Part shown: piece by piece, positions 11,520 to 24,200 of the stretch
How positions within the stretch are numbered: position 1 is the stretch's first letter
Layout: the number at the start of each line of letters is the position of its first letter
Translations under genes and position numbers: made by a program
The notes under the pieces: model-generated
Databases searched by the model: none
What the model saw: only the letters and a program-made list of their open reading frames with translations
Told to the model about the DNA's origin: nothing
Origin: Tritrichomonas musculus
Lineage: Eukaryota; Parabasalia; Tritrichomonadida; Tritrichomonadidae
Assembly (NCBI GenBank): GCA_039105265.1
Contig: JAPFFF010000012.1
Location: 2,914,001 to 2,978,000, forward strand
Length of the DNA: 64,000 nt
Direction of reading: 5' to 3'

Positions 11520-12932
11520 GGGACCACTATCATATTTTTTTGTAAACATTTCAATATTGAGAAAACTCATAGAAAAGAAAATTCAATAGTTGTTATCTCG
11601 GAAAAAGTTTAAAACTTTAAAATTTCACCATTCCGATCATTTTTGTAAAATTTTTACTCCTTTCAACAGAAGGGGCAGCACTCTGCAAATCTCTATAGGA
11701 TTTTTCTAAAATTATAATATTTATTTTATTAATGGACAGATAATTGGGTTTTATTATTTTTAATCTATTCCATATGGCCAATTTTGAAATATTACATATG
11801 ATCATTTTGAAAAGGACATGTGAGATGAAATTTGTTTTGAAGAAGAAAAATATGAGCAATTTAACACAAAAAAGATGTATAAAAGAGTCAAAAAAAACCA
11901 CATACAAATATTTGATGGAATTGTTTATTATTGAATAAAAATAAATGGGAATGCAGTTATTTCAAATGCATTTATACAAATCTTTCCGATAAAAATTAAC
12001 ATATTGGAATAATTCAGTTTATTTAGATATTTATTAATAATTGCATATATAAATTAAATCTTTTGATTAAAAATAGTAGATATTTGATAGAGAATTCGTA
12101 ATTTTGTAAAAGGGCAATAGATAAAAGCCGCCGAGTAAAATAATACCATTATTATTAACGCTTGCTCTATAAATGATAAAAATTCAAGAGATATCTAAGA
12201 ATCTTATTTTTAATTAATAATAACTAGACAAAAAAATGCTATTCTTTGAAAGCAAAACATTGTCGGTATTTTTTTAAAAAAGACTTAGTGGCTCTATTTA
12301 AAAATAAAGGCGGAGAACAGTAAAGCTATGATAGAGATAATAATCATTTCATCTAACATGTCATATTCAAAAAAAAAAAATTCTGATATCAGAAATTTTA
12401 TAAAAATTGAAAACATAAATATACAAAAATTGGCCATATGATTTGGAAGAATATTTTGGATATAATATCTTCAATCGATATTACAATATATAAAAAACCT
12501 GATATAAAATCGTATAGAAATCTAAGTCACTATCAAGATGTTAATTTTCTGAAGAAAAAGCAGTTTTTCTCTCAAAAATAAAATAACTAAACATATATAT
12601 ATTCATAAATATTAAATATTTTTTTACGAAATTAGTATTATTATTATTAAATATATGTAATAGTATATAAATATAATTATCAACTCTCAAATTCTCGTAT
12701 TTAATGGAAAAGCGGATTTGACACCTGAGTGAAACCCCTTCTCTTTCAACTTTTAAATTTTTATTGAAAAAAGGGAATAGGCTTAAAAGAAGAATAGAAA
12801 TAAATGATATGTAATTTATATAATTTATATATACCAAAATATAGCAAAAATACTCAAGAAATAATTTTTTTTAAGTCAATTAATTTTGTGATAACTCATA
12901 GAATTTTTAACATAGAATTTGATAGTGGTCCC
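11520..12932. mobile_element. TTAA-flanked TIR element (piggyBac-like signature)
   Basis: The left end GGGACCACTATCA and the right end TGATAGTGGTCCC form a perfect 13-bp inverted repeat, each bounded by TTAA (11516-11519 and 12933-12936). A subterminal inverted match (CAGAAGGGGC...GCACTC near 11660 and GAGTG...CCCCTTCT near 12727) extends the symmetry about 170-205 bp inward. A further inverted pair around ATATGGCCAATTTT lies at 11772 and 12426. Length is 1413 bp with no intact transposase. TTAA duplication is typical of piggyBac, but TA duplication with an AGGGACC end would also fit. Confidence 0.65.
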
Positions 12933-12936
12933 TTAA

Positions 12937-13833
12937 ACATCTTTAATATTTAAAAAGATATTTTAAAAATATGTTTTTGCCAAAAATACGTTATTTAAGT
13001 TACCCCACCCATATTTAGAATTATATTTTTTGATTATTTTATTCCTCAGAAATATAAGAGAATCGCTATTCAAATTTTAGAAATTTCTGAGAAATGATCG
13101 TTTATACGAATACGTTAAGTTCCGAAAGAGAGAGAACTTGAAAGCTGTTTTTGGAAAAAATGGCCGTTTCCACAGCTCCCAAAATTTGCATATCTTGCTA
13201 GATAACAATGAAATTTGATTTTAAATCATAAAAATCACTTGAAAAATTCTACTTTTGGAGATATTGAAAATGTTGATATATTTTGCACACCAAATTTAAT
13301 TTTGCGTCAGTAACAATCCAACATAAAGTTCATGCTTGGAATAATTTCATATCATAATTTTACCTACAAAACTTTATTATCCATGGACTTATCAAGCTTT
13401 TAAAATTCAGAAAAAAAGTTCGTTTTTTTTTGAGTGAAGGAAATGTATGGAATGTTTTTTGAAATATTTTTATCTTTTTATATAATAAATATTGATCGGT
13501 AACATTAATTATTCATATCATACTTATGATGTATTATTAATATTTAACTTTATAGACCAATTAATTTTTTCTCAACAAAATGGAATATCTGCATGATACC
13601 ATCATATATGTGCATTTGTATTTGCTTAACATATGTTTTATTGTTTAGAATGCTAGTTTGTATTTTATATCACTTATTATTTCACTAATTATGAAGATAT
13701 TATAAATTAAAATTTACGACTAAAAAAAATGTGATTTTTCTGGAGAGATTGGCTTAACCGTTTAATATAATTTTCGGATATGTTATTATATAATATCATT
13801 AATTGTTTTTTATCGAGGCAAAGAAATTTGATA
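12937..13833. other. Non-coding spacer with an orphan transposon end
   Basis: No gene. Apart from the terminus annotated at 12978-13010, it holds AT-rich DNA and a short hairpin near 13109-13131 (AAGTTC...GAACTT). Confidence 0.5.
12978..13010 (-). repeat. Orphan terminus related to the 8-bp TSD family
   Basis: Read on the minus strand it gives GTGGGGTAACTTAAATAACG then TATTTTT. This resembles the left ends at 4077 (GTGCGGGGACTAAAATAACG) and 52533 (GTGCGAGAACTAAAAATAACG). The element would extend leftward, into the region occupied by the TTAA element, which may have inserted into it. I found no partner end or target duplication. Confidence 0.4.
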
Positions 13834-13835
13834 TA

Positions 13836-14150
13836 GAGTGAGGAGAATAATATGTAAACGGGAGAATAATATGTAAACGCTTCTGAAAAAGTTTAAAAAT
13901 GAAAGAGAAAAGCATTATCCGCTTTCTTTTAGTTAGTTTTATTATTATACATTATCAATTTAATTTGAATCACTATATAATAAATTACAAAAACAAAATT
14001 TAATAAAGATAATTTAGAGTTTTTTTATCAATTTTTTTCAAATAAATTATTTATTATTTCTATTAATTAATTCAAAAAAATTGTATATCTTAAACTTTTT
14101 CTGTAGCGTTTACATATTATTCTCCCGTTTACATATAATTCTCCTCACTC
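13836..14150. mobile_element. MITE with 60-bp TIRs, TA-flanked
   Basis: A 315-bp element. The first about 60 bp (starting GAGTGAGGAGAATAATATG) recur at the right end in reverse complement with only three or four mismatches. Each TIR itself holds a duplicated GGAGAATAATATGTAAACG motif. TA dinucleotides flank both ends (13834-13835 and 14151-14152). Short length, long TIRs and TA flanks are typical of mariner-type miniature elements. There is no coding capacity. The high identity of the arms suggests a fairly young insertion. Confidence 0.8.
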
Positions 14151-14152
14151 TA

Positions 14153-15774
14153 GGCATTAAAAAAAGATAAAAATGTTTGAAAACCAAATCCTCTCAAATA
14201 AACGTCAATTTTATTTTAATATTCATTTTTTTGAATAAGCACGTTTTTTGGTTCTCACAAAAAATCTTGAATTTTCTGTAAAGACAGGAATAATATTACG
14301 GGATTTAAACAACATATGTCTTATTATATCAAATATAATGAGGTTTTACCCAGCCGATTAGGTTAAATATGCTTTTATTTTAGGATATTTATGTTTGCAT
14401 AAATTTTTACATAAAAGCTTTTCAAATATTTTGTGAGTATAAAATATTTTGTGTGTATAAAATATTTTGTGTGTATAAAATATGGATTATCTATTTTTAT
14501 CTTATTAAAAAAATTTCTTAAATAAAATTTATATTAAATATATGATATAAATATAATAAAATAAATATAAAATGAAACACAAAAATTATTTACAAATAAA
14601 TACATATATAATTATAAATCTCAAAATGTATTCAAAATTAAAAACTCATCCATAACAGAGTTGTAATATGATTTGAGAATATCTCTCAAAATTCAATGAA
14701 AATTGAGATATAGGTCCCAAATTTTTTGAATTAATTGAAATTATTAAATAAATTTTTCAGATAAAAAACGATTAATTTTTTTTTATAGATTCTAATATTC
14801 AATAAAAATATTAATATTTTGAATATAAATGCAGATTCATGTAATTATATATATATTATTAAAATTATATTTTTATTTTAATAAGATATTTATTCAAATT
14901 TTATCAAAATAAAAATAGATCAATATAAAAAGAGAGATATGGTTATAAATTGACCTTATAATGTTATTTTTATGTATTTTAATATAATAACAAAGGATTA
15001 CATTAGATTTATTTATTAATTTGTTATTTATTTTTTTATATATAATTTATTTAAAAATTATATTAAATGTATATATATAATTGATCAAGAAATATATATA
15101 ATAAATAATACATACTTTCAATGATATTCAATTTTCAATAATTAGCATGAAAATAATTTATTGAAATTCTAATCGTCTAACGAGTAAATTGTGAGTTTTT
15201 CCTTCAAATAATTTGAAAGAATTGAATCTATCGTTCGAATTTTTTTGGCAAGGTTCGTTTTCTCGCCAAATACCTGATAAATAATATTTTTGATAAATAA
15301 TTGTTAATATATAATACTATTTTTTTTTCCAATCTAAAATTTTGGAGTTGAAATTGAGTTCTATTTACGAATATTTCATTTTTAAAAAATACATTATTTT
15401 TTGCTGAACAAATAACTGATTTGCTATTAATAAACATCAAATGATTTATCTATTTAATTTATTTAATTACCATTAATTTTTTCAGAATGATTTAAATTTG
15501 ATTTTTCATATACTGCTTTAATAGCACTTTTTATTATTATTATATATTATAAAATAATGTTATTATTTATATTCAAATGTTTAATTGTTTATATATTGTT
15601 TTTTTTATGAGTTATATATAAATTATTGACTTCAAAAAAATATCTCAATTAATTTGAATAATCTCATAGAATCGGTCAGACTGTCCATAATTCAAATGTA
15701 TAAAAATATTTTGATAAAGCATCCATAAATAATTGTATGAGCTATTTTAATTTCTCATTATAAATGAAAATAAT
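14153..15774. other. AT-rich non-coding spacer
   Basis: No gene recognised in about 1.6 kb apart from the short 18-bp tandem repeat annotated separately. Some GC-richer words (for example ACCCAGCCGATTAGG near 14348) have no partner that I could find. Confidence 0.5.
14425..14478. repeat. 18-bp tandem repeat, three copies
   Basis: AATATTTTGTGNGTATAA units start at 14425, 14443 and 14461. The last two are identical and the first differs at one base. Confidence 0.85.
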
Positions 15775-16710
15775 TAGGGATTTTCAACTCTCAATTATTC
15801 ATTCAATTTTTTTTCAATGAAAATAAATTTTTTTCTGATTACCAGAATTAATTATCTATGAATATTTCTAAAAGAGATTAAAATAAATCTTTTATTTTCA
15901 GTTTTATAAATATAATTAATATATTAATTTTTTATTTTATTCATTTTTCATCAATTCATAATGATCTTGATATGATATATAGTTTTTTTTGGAGAATAAT
16001 TCAAAAATTGAGTATTGTTTGAATTAAAAATTTAGAAAACGTTCTGATAAATTTCATTTTTTATTTCAAACATAACCAAAACTATAATCAAATTCAAGCT
16101 ATTAAAGTTATCTCCCGTTTTCAAAATGACTATTTTTCGCTTCAATCAAAAAAAATCTTTAATTTGAATTAAAGATATTTACATATATGTTTCAAAGAAG
16201 GCGATTTAAATTATCAGTCGTATTGTACCTTTTATCAAATAAGAGCGAAATCATCTAATCGACTTTATTTATGCTCCTTTTTAAAAAATTCGAGATAGTA
16301 ATAAATTGAATGGATTCTCAATATTTGAATTAAATACAATAGAAAATCAATTTGTTCATGAAAATATTTTACCATAAAGGTCAATTATTCCAATATTTTC
16401 GAAAAATAAATTTTAGTAAAAAACAACATGCTTTTTAAGACCAATATATAATATCCCAATGTTACCGATTTTTATCTTTTATCTTTCAAGATAAAAGCAA
16501 TATAAATGATTTTTGACAAACAAATAAATAAAAAAATTGAATAAAAACTAAATCTAAATTTTCAATTAAATTATGATTTCATTTTTCATCATTAAAGATT
16601 CTTCTGAATTTTTCTGAGAATAATTTAATGGTCGCATATGTTTTCCCTGTAATCAAATAATTGTGATATGCTTTCAAAAAATTCTGAGAGTTTAGCGTTG
16701 AAAATCCCTA
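15775..16710. mobile_element. hAT-like non-autonomous element
   Basis: The ends are TAGGGATTTTCAAC and GTTGAAAATCCCTA, a perfect 14-bp inverted repeat. The flanks carry the same 8-mer, AAAATAAT, at 15767-15774 and 16711-16718. TAGGG-type ends with an 8-bp target duplication are characteristic of hAT transposons such as Ac. Length is 936 bp with no ORF. Its right half (about 16336-16708) recurs at 17580-17898. A TA duplication (mariner) is the alternative reading because the TIR itself begins with TA. Confidence 0.7.
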
Positions 16711-16718
16711 AAAATAAT

Positions 16719-17579
16719 GATAGATTTTTATTTTCTCAAATTATTGTATGTAATCATTCAATAAAATTAATAACATTTTATTGAAATTAAAATCATAGTT
16801 TAAATTTTGAATATCTTATTTAATTTTTTTAAAACCTAAATTATAATTAATAATTATATATATAACATTTTATATTCATTCATATTTCCAATGTATAATA
16901 AATTTTTATTGATTTACATAATGGATTACTTGAATCGTATTTTTGAATACTTAATAGTTTTTATTTATTCAATTTATATATTTTGCATATATCTCACAAT
17001 AAAATTTAAATATAATATTTTATGGCTATTATAATAATATAAAATTCAATATAAAAACAAATCATAAAATATGATGATTTAAAAACCACTTGTTATTTCT
17101 ATTTCGTTTTTTTCGAATTTCCATTCATTTAGAGTAGACATAGCAACCTCTCAATCTCATTCAATTTTCCAAACTTATTGAATGCAATGATAATGCAATT
17201 TTTATAGAAATTTTTAGATTACGATGTTTATTTTTTATACAATCAATTTATTGAATAAATATATCTTTGAAAATAGTATATTAATAAATCAAATTTATTT
17301 TAATATTATTTTATAAATGTATTTTTATTTCATTTAAATGATTTAAGATTAACTGAATCTAATTTGATATAAAATTTTATTTTTTAAAATAATTATCCAA
17401 CGAATTTAATTGAAAAATTGAAATAAATTGAGTCTTCAGAAAATCAAATACCACTTTTTCAGGGGATATTTAAAAGAGCCCTCAAATATTCTATATTAAG
17501 CTGACTGTTCAACTCAAATATATATTCGTCTAATTCAAATATTGAAGGCTATTTTAAAAAGTTGCTAGTTTAATTATAT
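16719..17579. other. AT-rich non-coding spacer
   Basis: No gene. A possible left end of the related copy B element (CAGGGGATATTTAAA, near 17460) lies here, but no target duplication supports it. Confidence 0.45.
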
Positions 17580-17898
17580 ACAATAGAAAATCAATTGGTC
17601 AATAAAAACATTTTACCATAAAAGTCAATTATTCCAAAATTTTGGAAAAATAAATTTTAGGAAAAAGCAACATGCTTTTAAAGACCAATATATAATATCC
17701 CAATGTTACCGATTTTTATCTTTTATTTTTCAAGATAAAAGTAATATAAATAATTTTTGACAAACAAATATAAATAAAAAATTCAAGAAAAACTAAATCT
17801 AAATTTTCATTAGAGATTCTTCTGAATTTTTCTGAGAATAATTTAATGGTTGCATATGCTTTCAAAAAATTCTGAGAGTTTAGCGTTTAATATCCCTA
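17580..17898. repeat. Second, shortened copy of the hAT-like element's right half
   Basis: Closely matches 16336-16710 in the same orientation, from ACAATAGAAAATCAATT to the TATCCCTA end. Two internal stretches present in copy A (about 27 and 30 bp) are missing. The right end TTTAATATCCCTA corresponds to the TAGGGAT terminus of the hAT-like element, so this is probably a second insertion of the family, or a duplicated fragment. Confidence 0.7.
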
Positions 17899-18263
17899 TT
17901 TTTTTTTTAATTTCGAATTCTATGATATTGTTAGATAATAAAATAAAAATATTTAATAATTTGAGATGAAAAAAAAAAAAAAAATCAATTCAAAATAAAA
18001 TAAAATGTAAAAAATTGAATAAAAAGTTTTGGCGACCGTTACACTCGTATATAAAAAATGCAATAAGAAAACAATATATATTGAATTTATAGACAAATAT
18101 CATCTGAAAAAAAAAAAAAAATAATGATTGTTTTTTATAATATCTTAATATATAATTCATTATAAGTATGATTTATCTATTTTTAATGTTTTATTAATTA
18201 TATATTAAATATGAAATTTAATTAATTTATATAAAATAATAATATTACGAAGATTTATATAAA
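17899..18263. other. Upstream region of the giant surface-protein gene
   Basis: AT-rich, with poly-A tracts at about 17970-17984 and 18107-18120. The only GC-rich word is GGCGACCGTTACACTCG at about 18030. The promoter should lie here, but no clear TCA-Y-W initiator sits close to the ATG. Confidence 0.4.
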
Positions 18264-21200
18264 ATGGCAATTTTTTTTATTAAAAAATTATTTTTAAAGA
18301 TGTTTTTCTTTGTTTATTTATCAATTGCACTAGAATTCCAGATTCTTGATGATAACCCGATGAATCCTTCTCCAACGCCGGTTCCAATCTCAGTTCATAT
18401 TGAATTAATGAAAACATCAATAACAAATATTAATGATGAAAACAAATGTCATACCAATTATGCATGTACCACTACAGATATTAACCCAGAATGTGGTAAA
18501 CGATGTTGGTCAAATTTAGGTAATGATTACTTTGAATATACGTTCCGAGGTGAACAATTCCAAGTATATGGCACTAAAGCATCGAATCAAGGTAATTTTT
18601 CACTTTATTTAGATGGTAGTGTTATTGAAACGATTAACTTATATGCACCAACGACCATCGAACGTACATTAGTTTATACATCAGAACGATTATCATATGG
18701 AGATCATACTATTCGAGCTGAAGGAATTCCAGGTCAATTATTTGAGATATACAAATTTGCATATTGGCCATCAGTTGAAGCTACACGAATCAATATTTCC
18801 GAAATGACTACGATCAGTGGCAGTTGGACCGCAGAAAGTGATAAAATTGGAGGTACACGTGAATATTCTAATTCAAATGGTGCATCTAAAAGTTCTGTAT
18901 TTGTTGGATCTAAAGTATGGGTATATGGTTCTAAAGACGGTGGACATGGAACGATGTCAGTTCAATTTGCTACTGAAAACGCTGAAGTGAATGAAGAAGC
19001 CACACCACGTGTTGATGCAGCATTAGTTTATGAATCAGAAACACATCCATTTAAACAATATGAACTTTTGATTGAACGAACAGGATCTAAAGCCATTCTA
19101 ATTTACTGTGTTTATTATCTTTCTAATGCACCTAAACAAACACCAGCACCATATCCAACACGAACCATTGTTCCAAACACAGCAGCCACATTTATTGATA
19201 AAACATTTACTAATACATTACCTAATGACAATCAACAAATTCTCATTCAGTCTAGTTCAAAAGTTAAACAAATCTCCGGATGTAAATTCACAGATATCAA
19301 TGGTAATTTCAATTATTTCATTCGCCCAGAAACTGAAATCCAATTTTATGACAATATCATTGAATACAGTGATATAACACAAACATATGCAGCACCTATT
19401 TGGGCTAACTATGATGGTCATTTCATGATGAGTGATTGTAGATTTATTAATGCACGATGTTCTAAAGTAGTTGGTGGAGATGCCAATGTTTTCTCATGCA
19501 CAAGATCAATGAATCTTGAAATTGAATCATGTCAATTCATCAACTGTGGTAATGCTAATGGCCAAAACATCATCAAATTAAACAATGCACGAAGTTCATT
19601 ACGAATGAATTCATGTTCATTCACATTTGATGATGTGAGTAAATCATGTCAAGCAGTTTACATTTCAACATCGAATGTAATGATCAACGAATGTACATTT
19701 ACACGCTGTGGTAAAGACACGATCAACATTGCATCACAAAGTAACAATGGAATCTTCCAATTCACTAACAATCAAGTTGAAGGATTGAAAGATCAATTCA
19801 TATTAGCCAACAGCATGAAAACGAAGCCAATCATATCTAACAACACATTCCAAAACATTAACCTTGAAGGCAAATATCTCATCACATACAATCATAATCA
19901 AGATGAGATTGAATTATATAACAATACATTTAAGAAGATCAGTGTGAGTGGTAATGAAGCATATGGAGGAAGTTGTGAATTATGGTTTGCACGAGAAGGA
20001 AAGATTGATTATTCTATTATCTTTTCACAATGCAAGTTTTATGAACTGAGTAATTCACATTCTGATTCACCATACAACCAAGGTGGAGCTATTCATTATG
20101 GATACACTTTATCAACGAGTAATGTTAGCATTCACTTTGAACAAAGTGAATTCAAGAACAATCGTTGCAACAATGGTCAAGGTGGAGCCATTGGAATTAA
20201 TATCAAAGGTAATTTATATATCAATAAATGTTTATTTGAGGACAATGAAGCTAGTAGCAAAGGTGGAGCCATTTATATTTGGTGTAAAGTTGTTGATCCA
20301 AACACACCTACAGTTGATGAACCAATTCTAATGGAAAATATTATCATCACGAATTGTCAATTCATCAACAACAAAGGCAGTGAAGGTCAAGCTATTTATA
20401 TTGAAGAAGAAAACATTGAAGATATCAAACTTGAAATATCCAATTGCACATTTAATAACAATGGTGAAGATCAAAGTAAACACATGATTGTCAATTATTG
20501 TCATGAAATGATCTTTGAACACAACACAGTTGAATATTCAGATCCAAGTAAAACAAGTGGAATCCTTTCATTAAATAATGCGAATATTATTACCATAAAT
20601 GATTGTAATTTCAGTGAATGCACGACAACATCTGAAGGTAGTATCAAGTTTTCAGGACAAACCGATTCATCTAACACGATCATAACACAATGTCGCTTTG
20701 ATAATTGTCGAAGCAGCAGTTACACTATTAACATTGAGAAAGGCACCACAGAAGCCGAATCAGTCATTGTTTCATTTTCAACGACAACAAATTCGAATGG
20801 TGGAATCAACTTTGGCAACAAAGGTTTCACCCTTCGCAACAGTCAAATTATTCGCACGAAAGCTACTGGTGGAATCAAAATTGCACAAACATCAGACAAA
20901 ACAGATCCTATCATTGTTACAAATTGTGTTTTTGACAACTGTGAAGAAGGAAATCAACGATGCTTTTCTCTCACAGTTTTTACGACATCATTTGTATTTG
21001 CTAACAACACGATTCAAAACATGATTGAACGAGGCAAATCAGGCTACATTGGATTTATTAATTTCAACAATGAATTGAATACATGTACAATTGAAAACTT
21101 GACTCTTCAAAACAATCGTTGCAATAGTGATTATGGTGGTGGAACAGGATTATGGATCAACAATGTTGGAAAAATTATCTTTAATAAATGTTCATTTATC

Positions 21201-24200
21201 AACAACACAGCATTAACCTCATCAGAATCACGATCACAAAAACCAACTGGACAAAATGCATATTATGCAGGAGATGGTGGAGGAATCCAATATGGCTTCA
21301 CTAGATCATTATGCAACATTGATCTTATATTCAACGAATGTTTATTCCGTGAAAACAAAGCAGTTCGTCATGGTGGAGCTCTTGCAGTTCAAATGAACAA
21401 GATAGTTGAAATTAACAAATGTACATTTGAATGGAATATTGCTAATTATCAAACAACAACTTCATCCGAATTATTATATGATAATCATTTCAACAAGAAG
21501 ACCGAAGGACGAGGTGGCGCTATTTATTTAAATCCATCATACACATCCAATGATGGTACATTTTACACTAAGAGCATCAAGATTGAAGATTGTATATTCC
21601 GTAAAAACACAGCATTTGATGGACATGCTATTTATATAGAAGGAGATCAATGTGATACAGAATTCATTATCAATAACAACGATTTCATAGATAATTATGA
21701 TTCAGAAACATATTCTATTAATAAAGCAGTTATTGTTTCTGAGATTATTGATTTATATGAAAATAAGATTATTCTTTCTAATCGATTTTCATATAATGAT
21801 ACCGAAATATTTGTTCCATCATTGAAATATGTTGATCATTATGGAAACGCACCAACATCTACACCACAACCAACACCAACACCAACGCCGGTTCCAATCT
21901 CAGTTCATATTGAATTAATGAAAACATCAATAACAAATATTAATGATGAAAACAAATGTCATACCAATTATGCATGTACCACTACAGATATTAACCCAGA
22001 ATGTGGTAAACGATGTTGGTCAAATTTAGGTAATGATTACTTTGAATATACGTTCCGAGGTGAACAATTCCAAGTATATGGCACTAAAGCATCGAATCAA
22101 GGTAATTTTTCACTTTATTTAGATGGTAGTGTTATTGAAACGATTAACTTATATGCACCAACGACCATCGAACGTACATTAGTTTATACATCAGAACGAT
22201 TATCATATGGAGATCATACTATTCGAGCTGAAGGAATTCCAGGTCAATTATTTGAGATATACAAATTTGCATATTGGCCATCAGTTGAAGCTACACGAAT
22301 CAATGTTTCCGAAATGACTACGATCAGTGGCAGTTGGACCGCAGAAAGTGATAAAATTGGAGGTACACGTGAATATTCTAATTCAAATGGTGCATCTAAA
22401 AGTTCTGTATTTGTTGGATCTAAAGTATGGGTATATGGTTCTAAAGACGGTGGACATGGAACGATGTCAGTTCAATTTGCTACTGAAAACGCTGAAGTGA
22501 ATGAAGAAGCCACACCACGTGTTGATGCAGCATTAGTTTATGAATCAGAAACACATCCATTTAAACAATATGAACTTTTGATTGAACGAACAGGATCTAA
22601 AGCCATTCTAATTTACTGTGTTTATTATCTTTCTAATGCACCTAAACAAACACCAGCACCATATCCAACACGAACCATTGTTCCAAACACAGCAGCCACA
22701 TTTATTGATAAAACATTTACTAATACATTACCTAATGACAATCAACAAATTCTCATTCAGTCTAGTTCAAAAGTTAAACAAATCTCCGGATGTAAATTCA
22801 CAGATATCAATGGTAATTTCAATTATTTCATTCGCCCAGAAATTGAAATCCAATTCTTTAACAATATCATTGAATACAGTGATATAACACAAACATATGC
22901 AGCACCTATTTGGGCTAACTATGATGGTCATTTCATGATGAGTGATTGTAGATTTATTAATGCACGATGTTCTAAAGTAGTTGGTGGAGATGCCAATGTT
23001 TTCTCATGCACCAGATCAATGAATCTTGAAATTGAATCATGTCAATTCATCAACTGTGGTAATGCTAATGGCCAAAACATCATCAAATTAAACAATGCAC
23101 GAAGTTCATTACGAATGAATTCATGTTCATTCACATTTGATGATGTGAGTAAATCATGTCAAGTAGTTTACATTTCAACATCGAATGTAATGATCAACGA
23201 ATGTACATTTACACGCTGTGGTAAAGACACGATCAACATTGCATCACAAAGTAACAATGGAATCTTCCAATTCACTAACAATCAAGTTGAAGGATTGAAA
23301 GATCAATTCATATTAGCCAACAGCATGAAAACGAAACCAATCATATCTAACAACACATTCCAAAACATTAACCTTGAAGGCAAATATCTCATCACATACA
23401 ATCATAATCAAGATGAGATTGAATTATATAACAATACATTTAAGAAGATCAGTGTGAGTGGTAATGAAGCATATGGAGGAAGTTGTGAATTATGGTTTGC
23501 ACGAGAAGGAAAGATTGATTATTCTATTATCTTTTCACAATGCAAGTTTTATGAACTGAGTAATTCACATTCTGATTCACCATACAACCAAGGTGGAGCT
23601 ATTCATTATGGATACACTTTATCAACGAGTAATGTTAGCATTCACTTTGAACAAAGTGAATTCAAGAACAATCGTTGCAACAATGGTCAAGGTGGAGCCA
23701 TTGGAATTAATATCAAAGGTAATTTATATATCAATAAATGTTTATTTGAGGACAATGAAGCTAGTAGCAAAGGTGGAGCCATTTATATTTGGTGTAAAGT
23801 TGTTGATCCAAACACACCTACAGTTGATGAACCAATTCTAATGGAAAATATTATCATCACGAATTGTCAATTCATCAACAACAAAGGCAGTGAAGGTCAA
23901 GCTATTTATATTGAAGAAGAAAACATTGAAGATATCAAACTTGAAATATCCAATTGCACATTTAATAACAATGGTGAAGATCAAAGTAAACACATGATTG
24001 TCAATTATTGTCATGAAATGATCTTTGAACACAACACAGTTGAATATTCAGATCCAAGTAAAACAAGTGGAATCCTTTCATTAAATAATGCGAATATTAT
24101 TACCATAAATGATTGTAATTTCAGTGAATGCACGACAACATCTGAAGGTAGTATCAAGTTTTCAGGACAAACCGATTCATCTAACACGATCATAACACAA

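Noticed and set aside
3434-18263. Short open frames of 60-100 codons in the desert (for example 7290-7511, 8325-8570, 11617-11907, 12541-12837, 15228-15440)
   Set aside because: Phe/Ile/Lys/Asn-rich translations of A/T tracts with no motif, no consistent start context and positions inside transposon-like repeats.
3434-18263. Possible Maverick/Polinton or retroelement in the desert
   Set aside because: No polymerase, integrase, capsid or reverse transcriptase coding could be recognised, and the inverted-repeat elements present are all under about 2.2 kb.
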